From assembly GCA_037693485.1 (NCBI GenBank), contig CM075344.1, forward strand, positions 94,523,001 to 94,587,000: a stretch of DNA of 64,000 bases, read 5' to 3'. Below are positions 33,301-42,447 of this stretch, piece after piece (the stretch's first letter is position 1; each line of letters starts with the position of its first letter). Source of the DNA: Kitagawia praeruptora (Eukaryota > Streptophyta > Magnoliopsida > Apiales > Apiaceae). The notes under the pieces were generated by a model. That model had not been told where the DNA came from and did not search any database. It worked only from the letters and a program-made list of their open reading frames with translations. A program made the position numbers and the translations under genes.

Positions 33301-33655
33301 CCTCTACCCTATCATTCCCTGTATCTTCTTCATCATTGTTAGCCATACTATCTTCCTCCCTACCACGTTTTGTACCTGAGGTCCTCGTAGAGTCTACTCC
33401 TTCACCATGCCAAATCCACTTCACATAACCCTCCTTAAAACCACGACGAAAAAGATGATCTTGCACTGTATCAACACTACGATACTTTTTTAAATTATTA
33501 CAATCACGGCATGGACATAAGATCATTTGTTCTTTTCCCTCTTCCTTTTTCTTCTTTTCCATGTATAGCATCGCACAAGTAATAAAGTCTTGAACACCAT
33601 CAATATACTCGATCGTTGTACGTGAAATATTGTACATCCATGTATGCCGATCCAT
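30395..33655 (-). CDS. tnp2: CACTA (En/Spm) TNP2-type transposase, 1086 aa
   Basis: One unbroken frame from ATG (MDRHTWMYN) to stop. It would recognise the element ends and subterminal repeats and cut and paste the element in the nucleus. Regions by family knowledge: transposase-associated N-terminal domain at about 3-83 with CPCRDCNN; transposase_21 core at about 305-520 with LCTDGMNPY and CPICEE; LDFMHIEKNVCESIIG at 545-560; DUF4218-like region about 640-770 with HDCHVLMQHL and YPFERFLCTLK; DUF4216-like region about 945-1030. Full length for the family with no stop or frameshift visible, so it could be active. Introns are not required by the frame. Confidence 0.93.
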   Translation of the reverse strand: MDRHTWMYNISRTTIEYIDGVQDFITCAMLYMEKKKKEEGKEQMILCPCRDCNNLKKYRSVDTVQDHLFRRGFKEGYVKWIWHGEGVDSTRTSGTKRGREEDSMANNDEEDTGNDRVEEMIQDIEDHFMHQPDILTSLVDDSKKLLYHGCKDQFTRLSTTLKLCKLKVKHNWSDKSFTEMLQILGEILPTPNQLPTSTYAAKKILCPMGMNVKKIHACPNDCVLFRNEYEDLDVCPKCGASRYRRQGNNTSEEYKTRPPAKVMWYLPIVQRFRRLFASAKDAKLLRWHVEGRKSDGMLRHPADSPQWRTIDGKFPEFGMEPRNLRLGLCTDGMNPYRTMSCTHSTWPVLLTVYNLPPWLCMKRKFIMLTLLISGPKEAGNNIDVYLQPLIEDLKLLWDKGVTVYDAYSQSDFTLRAMIFCTINDFPAYGNLSGYTTKGAKACPICEEGTIDRRLKNCKKNVYMGHRAFLPSNHPYRKKKKSFDGTIESRVAPLPLSGKQVFERVKDIDVVLGKLYKKPNQSKVWKKRSILWDLPYWEHLQVRHCLDFMHIEKNVCESIIGTLLNIPGKTKDGMNARLDMEEMGIRTELAPQVLGKRSYLPPACYTLSRKEKRSFCECLSGVKVPSGYSSNIKRLVSMKDLKLVGLKSHDCHVLMQHLIPIAIRGILPNHVRLVITKLCFFFNAICSKVIDPMMLDTLQADIILTLCEFEMYFSVALFDIMFHLIIHLVREVKLCGPLHLRQMYPFERFLCTLKAYVRNRYRPEGSIIEGYSCEETIEFCTEYLAAADPIGIPKSRHEGRLEGHGTLGNKMISPSAELIDKAHLFVLQHMTEVDPYLKEHIALIRQMYPSKSGKWVTNEHNRSFSRWFKEQVMSHLSQKPDAISNTLKWLAYGPDIPVRSYEGYDINGYSFYSQRQDAKSTMQNSGVSVEASSTEFGRGKDSASRDVKQSYYGVIEEIWELGYKEFNVTLFRCKWFDNRRGVRTDELGFTLVDFSRVGLEDDPFIFATQVKQVFYIRDPADSKWSIVLQGKRRILGVENVEDEEEYNQFDENPPFSNGLPTSNVNDAMDVDYLRNDHDEGLWIDRQV

Positions 33656-34821
33656 GATGTATTACTACAACAATTCAATAATAGATTTAAATTAAAGGAT
33701 CATTGATATTTAACAATATAGTAGATTTAAATATTTTTATATTTTTTATGCATAGATTTGATTTTAGTTTATATGGAATTAATTTTCAGTTTCAGATTTG
33801 TATGGAATTTATTTTCATTTTCAGATTTGGATAGATTTTAGACAAATCTATACAAATATTAAACTGAAAATCTGGTGTACATGTATACGATATATGAAAC
33901 TGAAAAACTAAAAGTTTTGTTATATGATATAAGTTTACGTAAAAATTACTTGTAAAAATTATAGCTCAGAGCTAAATGTTTATTACTAGTTCAGCCCATC
34001 CTAATTCCATCACCTAATATATATTGTTTTACTATCAGTAGTTAACACGTTGCATTGTTCCTAAAATGGCTACTAATCCAGGCATTCTCATTGACTGGCC
34101 ATGGACACCCCTTGGCATATTTAAAAAAATCAATGATATAATTCGAGTTTACACAAATCAATAAGTTCAGTTAACTCATCAGAGGTTGTAATATTAATTT
34201 TACACACAGTTATCCTAATATATTACTATGCTACTTTGTTAATGTGTGTAATGTTTGTTAATATCCTACTTGCCTAGATGTATGATGAATACTACATTGT
34301 TTCCTGTCCCTTTGCTTTGTGGTTTTTCCTATCGTAACTTGATTCTGGACAATAAATTCGTTTCTATAGAATGGAGATAATAGCTCCTTATTCCAATTTA
34401 GAGATTATACCTCACCTAGTTAAACCAATTTCTGTGGTTTATTAATACCATGCCTTAATTGCGATTCACCAACACTAGTAAATATTTGATATTTGTATTG
34501 TCTCTGCCTTATCCAAGTGCTGGTCATGAGAATAGCACTAGTTGTTTAGAAAACTCTCCCACTGGTTCTATATTTTTCTATTAGTTGATATGGTAATTCT
34601 TGCCCTCATCTTTTAACATACATTGTTACAGATTGCTATTAGCCAGTGCATCTAAAATCACTGAAAAATTAAAACTGTATTTTTACAATGTTATTATATC
34701 TTTGTATTGTCCGTGTCAGCTTTTAGTTTTCTTCGAGTCCAGGTCACTGCTCACTAGTGATGATATATCTCAATACTGTATCTCATTTTCTCATTATTAA
34801 TCTGTCCGTGTCAGCATTTTT

Positions 34822-35192
34822 AAAAGGTGAAAAATTTAGCAAAGAAATATTGTAAAATCAGTACAATAGTGCAAAGATAATGCAGATTCCTCAGACTCCT
34901 AGTACAGTAGACATTTAAATTTTATAGCTTGCTAAATCAAATGGTTCATTAAAAATTAAAAGGTCACTAAACAAACTGCAAATGTGAAATGCTTTGCCAT
35001 CCAAATATTCAAACATTAGCTCTAATAAATTCTTAGATGTATAAAAGGTGAAAAATTTAGCAAAGAAATATTGTAAAATCAGTACAATAGTGCAAAGATA
35101 ATGGAGATTCCTCAGACTCCTAGTACAGTAGACATTTAAATTTTATAGCTTGCTAAATCAAATGGTTCATTAAAAATTAATAGGTCACTAAA
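34822..35192 (+). repeat. Direct duplication of about 150 bp inside CACTA2
   Basis: AAAAGGTGAAAAATTTAGCA opens both copies (34822 and 35043), and they stay aligned to GGTCACTAAA with only a few changes. The spacer is about 70 bp. Confidence 0.85.
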
Positions 35193-35748
35193 TTTAGATT
35201 TAGCTTGCTAAATCTGCCTTATCCAAGTGCTGGTCATGAGAATAGGACTGTTTAGAAATTGTTCTTAGCCTTGTAAACAATTTATGTCCTTAACAATATT
35301 TATGCAAGTTAATTAATACGAGCCAAAATCAGTCCTGCAATATGGCTTTTCCCTAAGTTAGTTCTGTCTCTTAAGCAATATGGCCAAAATCAGTTACACC
35401 TCTATTTTACCCAGGTACACCTCTGTTTTATCCTTACGTTTTGCAATGTTAATTTGTTCAATCAGAGTTAATTAATTTCTTAATTAATGTCCTAGGTACT
35501 TCTAACAGCTAGAGAAGGAGAAAAATTAAACAACACATATTCAAACACCCAACTCCTAAACATCAAAACTTTACAACTTTAAACCCCTAAAAATTAAAAT
35601 TGTATAACCCTAATTACGATTCCCTAGAGAAAGAACCCTAAATTTACCCAACTTGAGAACTAAAAAGTCAAATCAAGAAAAGAAACCCTAACTTCACTAA
35701 TCACAGTAGCATAAATACATACAATTAAGTACATATATTTATGTATTA

Positions 35749-35750
<2 letters not shown>

Positions 35751-35782
<32 letters not shown>
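35751..35782 (+). repeat. AG microsatellite
   Basis: About sixteen AG units near the right subterminal region of CACTA2. Confidence 0.85.
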
Positions 35783-35785
<3 letters not shown>

Positions 35786-35994
35786 CGAGTGAAAATTCCG
35801 GAGAGAGGCAGCGAGAAGATCGATTACTGCAGGTATTGAGAAATTCGAACCAATTAAGTTGCAGGTAGTGAGTTGGGGTTTTTAGTTTAGAGAACGAAGA
35901 GGAGATGACTGATTTGGGGAAGAATGGATTTGACTGTCAATTCTTCTAATTAAGTACCGAATAGTAATATTTTTTTAAAATTTATTTATAAGAA

Positions 35995-36300
35995 TATACG
36001 TCGGATTTACGAAAGCCGTCGTATAAATAAAAGTTTTATATGTCGCACAACTAGAAAGCCGACGTATATGTGCTAAAACTTTATACGACGGTTACAAAGA
36101 CCGACGTAAAATGTTATTTTATACGTCGGTTAAAACTAAACCGACGTATATGTGAACAATATACGACGCCTTTCTTCTAAACCGACGTATAAAGTCATCT
36201 CAAATGTATCATATACGTCGCTCTTTTGAAAATGCGACGTATAAAGTACAATATACGTCGCCTTTCTTTATGTGCGACGTAAAAGAGGCGACGTAATAGG
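35995..36300 (+). repeat. Right subterminal repeats of CACTA2
   Basis: Copies of ATACGTCGG, CCGACGTATA and TGCGACGTA in both orientations, same family as the left array. Confidence 0.85.
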
Positions 36301-36317
36301 TCATTTTTGTACTAGTG

Positions 36318-36916
36318 CTAGTATTTATATATATGAAGTTTGTTCTCCAAAAAAGTTGTGCAATTTTATTCTTTTGTCAGTGTTAAAAATTTTCAGGACT
36401 AGGCTAGCACAGCGTATGCGAGGCCGAACACCCCTCAGGTCAACGAGGTCACGAGCGTGCACTTACTGCGGCCTGGGGGAATGTCTTCAAAGTTTAGTTA
36501 AAACGTATCTCCTCAAAGAAGTTCAAAGTTTAAAGAAAAAGAAGTCAAGGTGCGACCTCAATCTCCGGATCGTGTCTGCGACCTCACAAGGAAGGCATCG
36601 CAAGTCTTGATTCCAAAGAGACAAGGTCCACCTTGAAGTTTAGCAAATTAAAAAGAAAAAGCTACATATTCTACAAGGAAAGCTTCGCATCTGCGAGGTC
36701 AAGCTATCTATAAAGAAGGCAAGCTATCTATAAAGGTAAGGCAAATATAAGATATGAAGAAATGAAGACAGTTATGTAAATTGTTAAAGCCAATAGTTAC
36801 TGGGTCGCTACGCGAGCCCAACAAAGTTATCGATAAAGTTATCACAAAAATATTACAACTTGCGAGATATTCAAGGGGTGTCCGCATCCCCAGTTCAAAA
36901 TATTGGAATAAACAGG
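36318..36916 (+). mobile_element. Tat copy 2 spacer, right of CACTA2
   Basis: Starts with CTA and continues as 15325-15923 of copy 1 with few changes. It is the 3' flank of the antisense gene and has no coding signal of its own. Confidence 0.8.
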
Positions 36917-39350
36917 TCATGCAGCAGCTTCACTGGGTTTCTCCTGGTTAGCAGCGTTAGCCTTAGCAGCCTCGCTAGCGATCCTGGTCGCTTCCTTCGC
37001 ATTTTCTTCTTCAATCTCCTTGCGGAGGTCAGCTGCGAACTCGGCATTGCCAGGACCGAGCTGCGACCAGTCGAAATCAGGAACTTTCCTTATAAAGCCC
37101 TTCATAAACTCGGTCTGAGCGGCCTCCTCCACAGCCTCGCGATTAGATTGAGCAGCAGCGAGCTCCGCTTTTAACTTGTTCAACTCCTCCTCATATTTTT
37201 TCCTTAGCTCCTCCTCGTGCTGCTCCGCCTCGGTCAGGGACTTATGGAGTGCTGTTTTTTCGTCATTAACAAATTTAAGCTCAGATCGGAGGGTCGCAGT
37301 TTCAGTCTGAAGGACTCGTTGGTAGTTTTCCATCATAAGCTTCTTCTCCTCTTCAGCTTTGATCTTTAGCGACTTCATCTCCTTTTCCAGCTTGTCATTG
37401 GTGAAGACTACTTGTTTCAGCTCTCGAAGATGCGAGGCTTGGCGAATAAATGCTTCAGCTAGACATTTGGAGACCGATTCAGAGTTTTCAATCAGCTCTG
37501 CACCCACCCACTTGGTGCATTCTTCTTCAGTGGCATGGGTGTACCCGTGCTTCGCATATAGATGATGAACAGGAGTTGTTACAGCGGGCTTTGTTACCTG
37601 TGGCAAGGGGCCATCCTTCTTTTGCTTTTTGGAGATATGTTCTGGATTGCCCTGCGATGGCTGATGTGGGATCGCAGTAGATGCTGGAGGTGGAGGAGGC
37701 AGGAATTCATTATTTTTTCTAGGAGTAGAGACCGGCTTCGCAGTTTGAGTGTCCTTGCTCTGCAAGAATGGAGGCCTACGACCTTTGCCTGACATATCTG
37801 CAAAATAAACATAGAAAGCAGTTAGAGTCTATAATCATAAAAGAAGAAAACGTGAAGACAATATAAGGAAGTTATTGGACTATGACAGTAAAGTAATTCT
37901 CACTCTCTGCGACTACAACCCTAGAGGACGAGGCTTCCTCTTGCCTTTTTCTTTTCTGTGATGCCCTCTTCGCATTTGAAGGCCCCGCCTCAGAGGGAAG
38001 CTCGATCCCCTCCTTTAGGAATCCACATTCAACTAAATTTTTTAAAGTAAGGAGGGTTCGTACACTCCTGTCCTCGCGGGGTGTTTTCAGTACATCGTTA
38101 GCTCGTGTTTTTTCCTCGCCCTTCAGGACGGTTCGCACTTGACCTACTGGAAGATAGTTAAATGAAGTCTTTATTCTGGGCACCTCGTGAACATAAAGAT
38201 AAGGCCCCTTCCATGAGCCTGCGTTACTTGGAGCGCTATGGTAAAGGTCTTTCTTATTAAATTCTGGCCAGACCGAGAAGTAGACATAGCCGAAGTCAGA
38301 TGGCCCGTATCTTTTCAATTGCAAGAAGTATCCCATGGTCCTCGCATCAAGCTTGGGATATCCTAGTTTATGGTAGATGATGTAAAGGGCTATCATTGCT
38401 CTGTACCCGTTGGGATTGATTTGAATGGGAGCAAGGTGGTAGGTCTCGCACACGTCTTTAATAAATGGGTGGAGAGGTGAGGAGACACCGATTTTCATCA
38501 TAGCAGATGACAACACCATTCGAGGCACTCTTCCTCCATTTTCTGTATGATTGAAGCGATAGCATCGCATTGAAGCCTTTGGCAGAATAATTTTGCCCTC
38601 CGGTCTGTATGTATCAACTACCTTTTTTAAGGACTCAGTAGTAAGAGTTGTGGATAAGTCCCTGCAGCCTAAGATGCGACGCTGACCTGGCTTTTCCTTC
38701 GATCCCTCTTCAATGTCTTCAGGGCAAGGTCCCCCAAGATAGATAATGCCCTCTAGCTCAGGCTGAGGGGTCGGTATGTAAGGTTGTGGGGAAGTTTCAG
38801 GAACGCAGTTGTAATCTTCAAAGTTAACGACTCTGGCCACTTCATCCAGACCGCCATCATCAGAGGAAGGTTCTTTGTAATCAGAATCGTCGGAATTGGC
38901 CTCGTTATCACCTCCACCTTCGAGTTCGTAGTAAGCATGGCCAAGAGAGTCTATTGACGAGGTGCTGGTTAGTATTATGGGGCTTATGTTGAGCAGATTC
39001 TTATCAAGGGGAGATAGAGGCTTGGGGACATTGGCAAAAAATCTCTGCCCTTTCTTCAGTATTCTATCAACCTCACCCTGAACTGACGAGGCTGGAATAG
39101 CTGTGGATGTCAGGTTTACTGAACCTGAAGGGATATTGACGGAGTGACTTTGCGAGCTGGAGGGTCGTCTGGTTCTCCATGTATTTAGCGGGGTTTCTCG
39201 GGTGAACTCTTCTTGTGACCACAGCGGGTCCATATATAATTGGAAGGAATTGTCGCTTGCACTTGCAGCCTTAGCAATATTTGCAGCCGCTTGCTTGCTA
39301 ATGGAGATGTGAGGAAGAGGTGAAGGAGTCCTTGAGCTATCGCTAGACAT
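36917..39350 (-). CDS. Antisense spliced gene of the Tat element, copy 2, unbroken (775 aa)
   Basis: Coding exon 1 is 39350-37904 and exon 2 is 37797-36917. The 106-base intron starts GTGAG and ends TTTTGCAG, and the phases fit (1447 plus 881 bases, 776 codons with stop). A 5' UTR intron (39351-39677, GTAAGT to TTTTCAG) ends directly at the ATG. Residues about 240-410 (RCYRFNHTENGGRVP, SPLHPFIKDVCETYHLAP, NPNGYRAMIALYI, SDFGYVYFSVWPEF) resemble the Pfam family called putative gypsy-type transposon (Transposase_28). A basic patch KRASQKRKRQ near 460 could be a nuclear signal. Residues about 600-710 form a heptad-rich coiled coil. Function unknown. Tat relatives such as Grande carry an antisense gene at this place. 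Confidence 0.85.
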
Positions 39351-39826
39351 CTGAAAAGATGGTGGAGTATTAGTGTGTGTACTTATAGAATATCAAAGGA
39401 GATAAAAGAAGAAAAAATGTTTAAAGAGAAGGCTCTAAGTGTTCTTATTTCGTACTCGAGGAATAGGGGGTCGCGCAACTACTCTATTTTGAGATTGTAT
39501 GTCTACCTATAAAAGGGGTCGCGTTCTTTTGTCTAAGCGAGGCAGGGCTCGCAGTGTGAAATTAAGGGTTTGGGGTCGCAGTTAATCAGGCTCGCATCGC
39601 ATGCAATTATCAGCAAATATTTACGGGATTATAAACTACACATGCATTCAAATGAAGAACAAGAGAGAGAAACTTACTTTTAATGAAGAAAAGCTGAAGA
39701 TATTGAGGAAGGTTGGCCTCGTTCTTGATTAAAAGCGAGCTGGGTCTCTGTTTGATCCGGGAGCAAATTGGTAGCACTTCGGTATGGTGTTAATAAGGAA
39801 AGTGACAAATGATTTGAAATTTAAGG

Positions 39827-39834
39827 TTTATATA
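39827..39834 (-). promoter_or_regulatory. TATA box of the antisense gene, copy 2
   Basis: TATATAAA on the minus strand, 150 bases before the 5' UTR splice donor, at the same spacing as in copy 1. It lies about 225 bp inside LTR 3, so the gene has its own internal promoter, separate from the LTR. Confidence 0.6.
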
Positions 39835-40059
39835 GTAGTGAGGAGAGAGACGGATGTGCTACACGAGTCATCATCTCAGCAACTGTGACCAGATCTCGAG
39901 ACGCGCCAGCTGTTAGCAGCTATTCGAATCCATTGGGCCTGCGATGAGAGCCCATAAAGGAATAAGCAATAATGGGCCTTGGCCTCGCATTCAATCTTCT
40001 GGTAGACATTCTTTGAGTCCACATCGCATTTCTAATGGCAATATGGACTCGGGGGTAGT

Positions 40060-40774
40060 TGTTATGCCCGAATTTGGCATAAGTCCTAAACATGCCTAAT
40101 GGGCTAGAATATCAGTACATCTCACATAATGGGCCTAAGAATGAGGAATGGGTCATTAAAGTCCGCCATCACAGGGAAGTTCATCACATTATTTTATAGA
40201 CTGGGATCGCCAGCGAGCCCTGGATATGGGATCGCAGTTCACGAGGTCCAGTGTGGCCTATGGCATGTTCACTACGAAGGCTTACGGTCAGACCCAGCGA
40301 GGTCGCGTAAGTAGATTATCTCCACAAAAGCGAGGATCGCCTCGCATGGTCAGACCCAGCGAGGTCGCATGCGAGGCCATCTAGTCAGTTTCACCAATAA
40401 TTATAATTGTAGCATCATGGCGAGCCGTGGGTTCCCTTTTATGGGTCATGGGTCATGAGCAGTATAAATGGGTAAAATATAACCCAAGGAGATGACTAGT
40501 GGATTTGGGCCAAGCCGAGCCCATACAAACCCTTGCCCGTCTAGATAACTTCTTCTCCAAGAGAACTATGTTGGCTTGATCTCTATAAATAGGGTACGTA
40601 GGCATCTTGTAAAGAATGAGAAACAGTTCACCACTGAATTTCAATAGACAAGAGCAGCCACAAACAATCACCAATCACCTCCGTGTTCTTCGTGTTCATA
40701 GCAGAATATCCGTATTTTGCTCCGTGATTCTAGCAAACCTCCAAATATTGTTATACAATATTCTCCCTATAACA
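40060..40774 (+). mobile_element. Tat LTR 3
   Basis: 715 bp, TGTTATGCCC to CCTATAACA, followed by ACCTT. TATA box at 40584-40591. A 13-base polypurine tract (40047-40059) precedes it. Confidence 0.93.
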
Positions 40775-40779
40775 ACCTT
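40775..40779 (+). repeat. Target-site duplication ACCTT, right
   Basis: Right partner of 2804-2808; the LARD LTR continues directly after it. Confidence 0.9.
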
Positions 40780-42447
40780 GTTTATATTATATTAATTTTT
40801 TTATGTTCTTATTTACGAACTCATGTAATGAATTTATATATTAGTTTGGTTATTAAGTTTTACCGCATACATACATGTACTAGTATTTTATTTTTATTTT
40901 TAAACTGACGAATGCATAAAGTGACATGTCCTGTTTTATGATGTGTTAATTTTTAATTTCGTAGTGTTATTATCTCCTGTTCTTTGTTTTTCGAATGTTA
41001 GAAACCAAGTCATTGCATCCGTTATATATTCATATGGTATTAGAGATTATTTTATTAACAAGCATGTACTGGTACTACTAGTGAGGTCATAGAAATATAA
41101 GGTTATAAGATTTTGTTGTAGGAGAAACCAAGTTCTAGTAATCTACATAAATACACCATGCATTTTCTTGTCATTATATGATGTCTATTTGGTTTGTTAA
41201 AATAGTACAATAGTACACCAATTACTTTGTTTTTTTTGGTCTAGTTTTGTGGTCTGGTTTACATTAATATAATTATTAGTGCTGAAAGTGTTTTAATAAA
41301 AATGTTACTTTTAATAATTTGGTTATGTTTGGTTAATTATATTTTATAATTAAAACAAGTGAGTCATATAATCTTTGCATGTGTTATCATCCATACCGGA
41401 AAAGAATATATTATTAATAATAAATTATTACATTGGTAATTAGATTGCGGGCCGGAGATTTAGAGGGTCGTTTGCGGATTTCGTTAGTATTTTAGTTGCT
41501 ATTTTCGAGGTACGGATTCTCTTCTTTTTTATTCAGCGCTACTCATCTTAGGATTGATATATTAAGTCTGTTTTGTCCTCAAACCTATTCATTTGGTTTT
41601 CATTGTTTTGACTGTTCTGATTTTGGGAAAAAGTTTTGACTCGTTAGACTTTTGAAGTGATTTTTATATTTATTTTGAAAAATATTTAAATATCTGTTTC
41701 TGCGACTTTCTGAAATTTTGCAAATTATATATTTGTTGGAAACGTTCAAATATCTGTTTTTGTGATTTCAAAGATTTTGCGAAGTATTTTATTTGAACCC
41801 TTAGTGATATAGGGTATACCGAGTTAACCAGCTGTAGGGGTACTACAACCATGTCATTGCGGCACCAGTGACATGACACTTCCGTGGCAGTGTGATTGGT
41901 CACGACGTATCCTTCTGATAGCTCAGGTGGCGAGCTTTTACGCATTTTGATATTTGTTTCAGGATACGTGGGTGCACCCAGAGTTTGATTTGATTTGTGA
42001 TTTGATTTGACGGTGACGTGGTATATGCCGTACACGTTATCCGATTTGTTGCACACATTAGGTACCCTATGATGTGTGTATTTGTATCTGTTCTGTTCTG
42101 ATCTCGGTATGAAATATCCTAACCCTTCGTTGCTTCAGCCATGCTTATTTTTGAAATAAATATTTTATTATAAACTGTCAAGTATACTTATTTGTTTTTT
42201 CTGTTTTATAAATTGTATTCCAAATCCGTACTGGGCGATTGGCTCATGCCGTATTTTTTTCTGGTAGGTGCTTAGGGGGATCTGGGGCTGTGTGATGGAG
42301 AGCTGCCCTTATTCCATTGATTAGGACTTATAGATTTCTAGCATTATTTAGCCTTCATAATTTATTTAGATATTATTTTAGTACTCTGTTTGTAGATTTA
42401 TGGATTATAAGTAATATCTCCTTCCATTTTAGGAAGGGGGTATTACA
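40780..42447 (+). mobile_element. LARD LTR-a, right part
   Basis: Continues the LTR interrupted at 2808 and ends GGGGGTATTACA. It aligns with 46317-47983 with only scattered changes. Minus-strand frames here (for example 41670-42056) have no coding signature. Confidence 0.88.

Larger units (their letters stand above)
33656..35990. other. CACTA2 upstream region with internal duplications
   Basis: The upstream region of the transposase on its minus-strand side. It contains a 150-bp near-identical direct duplication (34822-34971 and 35043-35192), a smaller copied block (CTTATCCAAGTGCTGGTCATG at 34508 and 35217) and an AG microsatellite. No coding sequence is recognised. Confidence 0.55.
26314..36317 (-). 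mobile_element. CACTA2: CACTA transposon with uninterrupted transposase
   Basis: 10,004 bp with ends CACTAGTACAAAACTGACC and, reversed, CACTAGTACAAAAATGACC. The inverted repeat extends about 31 bp with two mismatches. It is flanked by CTA (26311-26313 and 36318-36320), and copy 1 at 15325 is the empty site. The CGACGTATAA family of subterminal repeats fills about 550 bp at the left and 320 bp at the right. Genes on the minus strand are a TNP2-type transposase and a shortened second gene with Ulp1-like exons. It is probably a recent insertion. Confidence 0.95.
2809..40774 (+). mobile_element. Tandem dimer of a Tat-type gypsy retrotransposon
   Basis: Three LTRs of 715 bp (2809, 19068, 40060) enclose two internal regions, each with gag-pol in plus sense and a spliced gene in minus sense before the next LTR. 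The whole block is flanked once by ACCTT (2804-2808 and 40775-40779). The intact LARD LTR-b reads GACCTTG at this point, with one ACCTT. The middle LTR has no flanking duplication: a PPT precedes it and a PBS-like site follows it. So this is one locus with a shared central LTR, not two independent insertions. A second (archaeal-type) RNase H and the lack of a chromodomain fit the Tat lineage. Confidence 0.92.

Noticed and set aside
41670..42056. 128-aa minus-strand frame, repeated at 47293-47592
   Set aside because: Lies within the LARD LTR in both copies with different lengths, opposite to the LTR; conserved only because the LTR is duplicated.
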